A stretch of 6,903 nucleotides of DNA from Bacteroidales bacterium (GTDB lineage Bacteria > Bacteroidota > Bacteroidia > Bacteroidales > UBA7960). The notes beneath the pieces were generated by a model. That model was given only the letters and a program-made list of their open reading frames with translations, did no database searches and had not been told where the DNA came from. A program made the position numbers and the translations under genes. The stretch's first letter is position 1, and each line of letters opens with the position of its first letter. The DNA lies in assembly GCA_003553005.1 (NCBI GenBank), contig PUPG01000118.1, positions 1 to 6,903 on the forward strand, in the 5' to 3' direction. Of the stretch, positions 6,844 to 6,903 are shown piece after piece.

Positions 6844-6903
6844 ATGGAGGATACCGCATTAGTCTGCTTAATGCCTGATTTTTTGGACTTTTCGGCATTT
6901 CGA
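6844..6903 (+). CDS. Possible start of a downstream ORF, truncated by window edge (uncertain)
   Basis: An ATG at 6844 opens a frame of 20 codons (MEDTALVCLM...) that continues to the right edge without a stop. It lies 18 bases after the DUF5683 stop. The residues do not resemble the start of DapB, a frequent neighbour at this locus in Bacteroidota, and I recognise no family. A hairpin and T-run overlap it, which favours a non-coding reading. An open stretch of 20 codons is weak evidence on its own. Confidence 0.2.
   Translation, partial: MEDTALVCLMPDFLDFSAFR
6856..6884 (+). terminator. Candidate intrinsic terminator after the par/DUF5683 operon
   Basis: GCATTA (6856-6861) and TAATGC (6869-6874) form a six-pair stem that can be extended by one G-U pair, leaving a five-base loop (TCTGC). 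Four bases later there is a run of six T (6879-6884). It lies 31 bases after the DUF5683 stop, where a terminator would be expected. The stem is short and AT-rich and the T-run is slightly offset, so efficiency may be low. The second arm can also pair with GGCATT at 6894-6899. Confidence 0.4.

Overview
The window looks like chromosomal DNA from a member of the Bacteroidota (Bacteroidetes). Three things point there. The order parA–parB–DUF5683 is characteristic of that phylum. Large exported proteins that fuse a NagZ-like GH3 glycosidase to a serine beta-lactamase-like domain are typical of it. The intergenic regions carry the Bacteroidota-type -7 element TAnnTTTG, and no start codon has a convincing Shine-Dalgarno sequence. 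All genes lie on the + strand and are tightly packed, with no gene-free stretch over 300 bases. I see no tRNA, rRNA, CRISPR array, insertion sequence or other mobile element.

Layout. (1) 2–403 is the 3' part of endonuclease III (nth), cut by the left edge, with its helix-hairpin-helix, catalytic Lys/Asp and 4Fe-4S cysteines. (2) 425–445 holds two overlapping-range promoter -7 matches. (3) 475–3474 encodes a 999-residue exported two-enzyme protein: a signal peptide, a GH3 beta-N-acetylhexosaminidase (NagZ-type) and an AmpC/PBP-like serine hydrolase. (4) 3493–4293 follows after 18 bases and encodes a five-helix membrane protein of unknown function. (5) 4294–4460 is the main intergenic region and contains a -7 element upstream of parA. 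(6) 4461–6175 holds parA and parB, overlapping by ATGA, the chromosome partition pair. (7) 6205–6825 encodes a DUF5683 membrane or envelope protein. (8) 6826–6903 holds a possible intrinsic terminator with alternative pairings and the first codons of an uncertain ORF running off the right edge.

How the genes fit together. The GH3/serine hydrolase and the membrane protein downstream probably form one transcript concerned with the cell envelope. The glycosidase half probably releases GlcNAc from peptidoglycan or muropeptides. The serine hydrolase half may act on the peptide part or on another ester or amide. parA, parB and the DUF5683 gene probably form a second transcript: ParB loads on parS sites elsewhere and ParA drives origin segregation, while the DUF5683 partner has no known role.

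Most of the window is ordinary core genome. The parts most worth a second look are the two-enzyme fusion with its enlarged serine hydrolase active-site region, the uncharacterised membrane protein with a strongly patterned loop motif, the DUF5683 protein tied to par, and the switch-like repeats at the right edge. I found no convincing undescribed multi-gene system.
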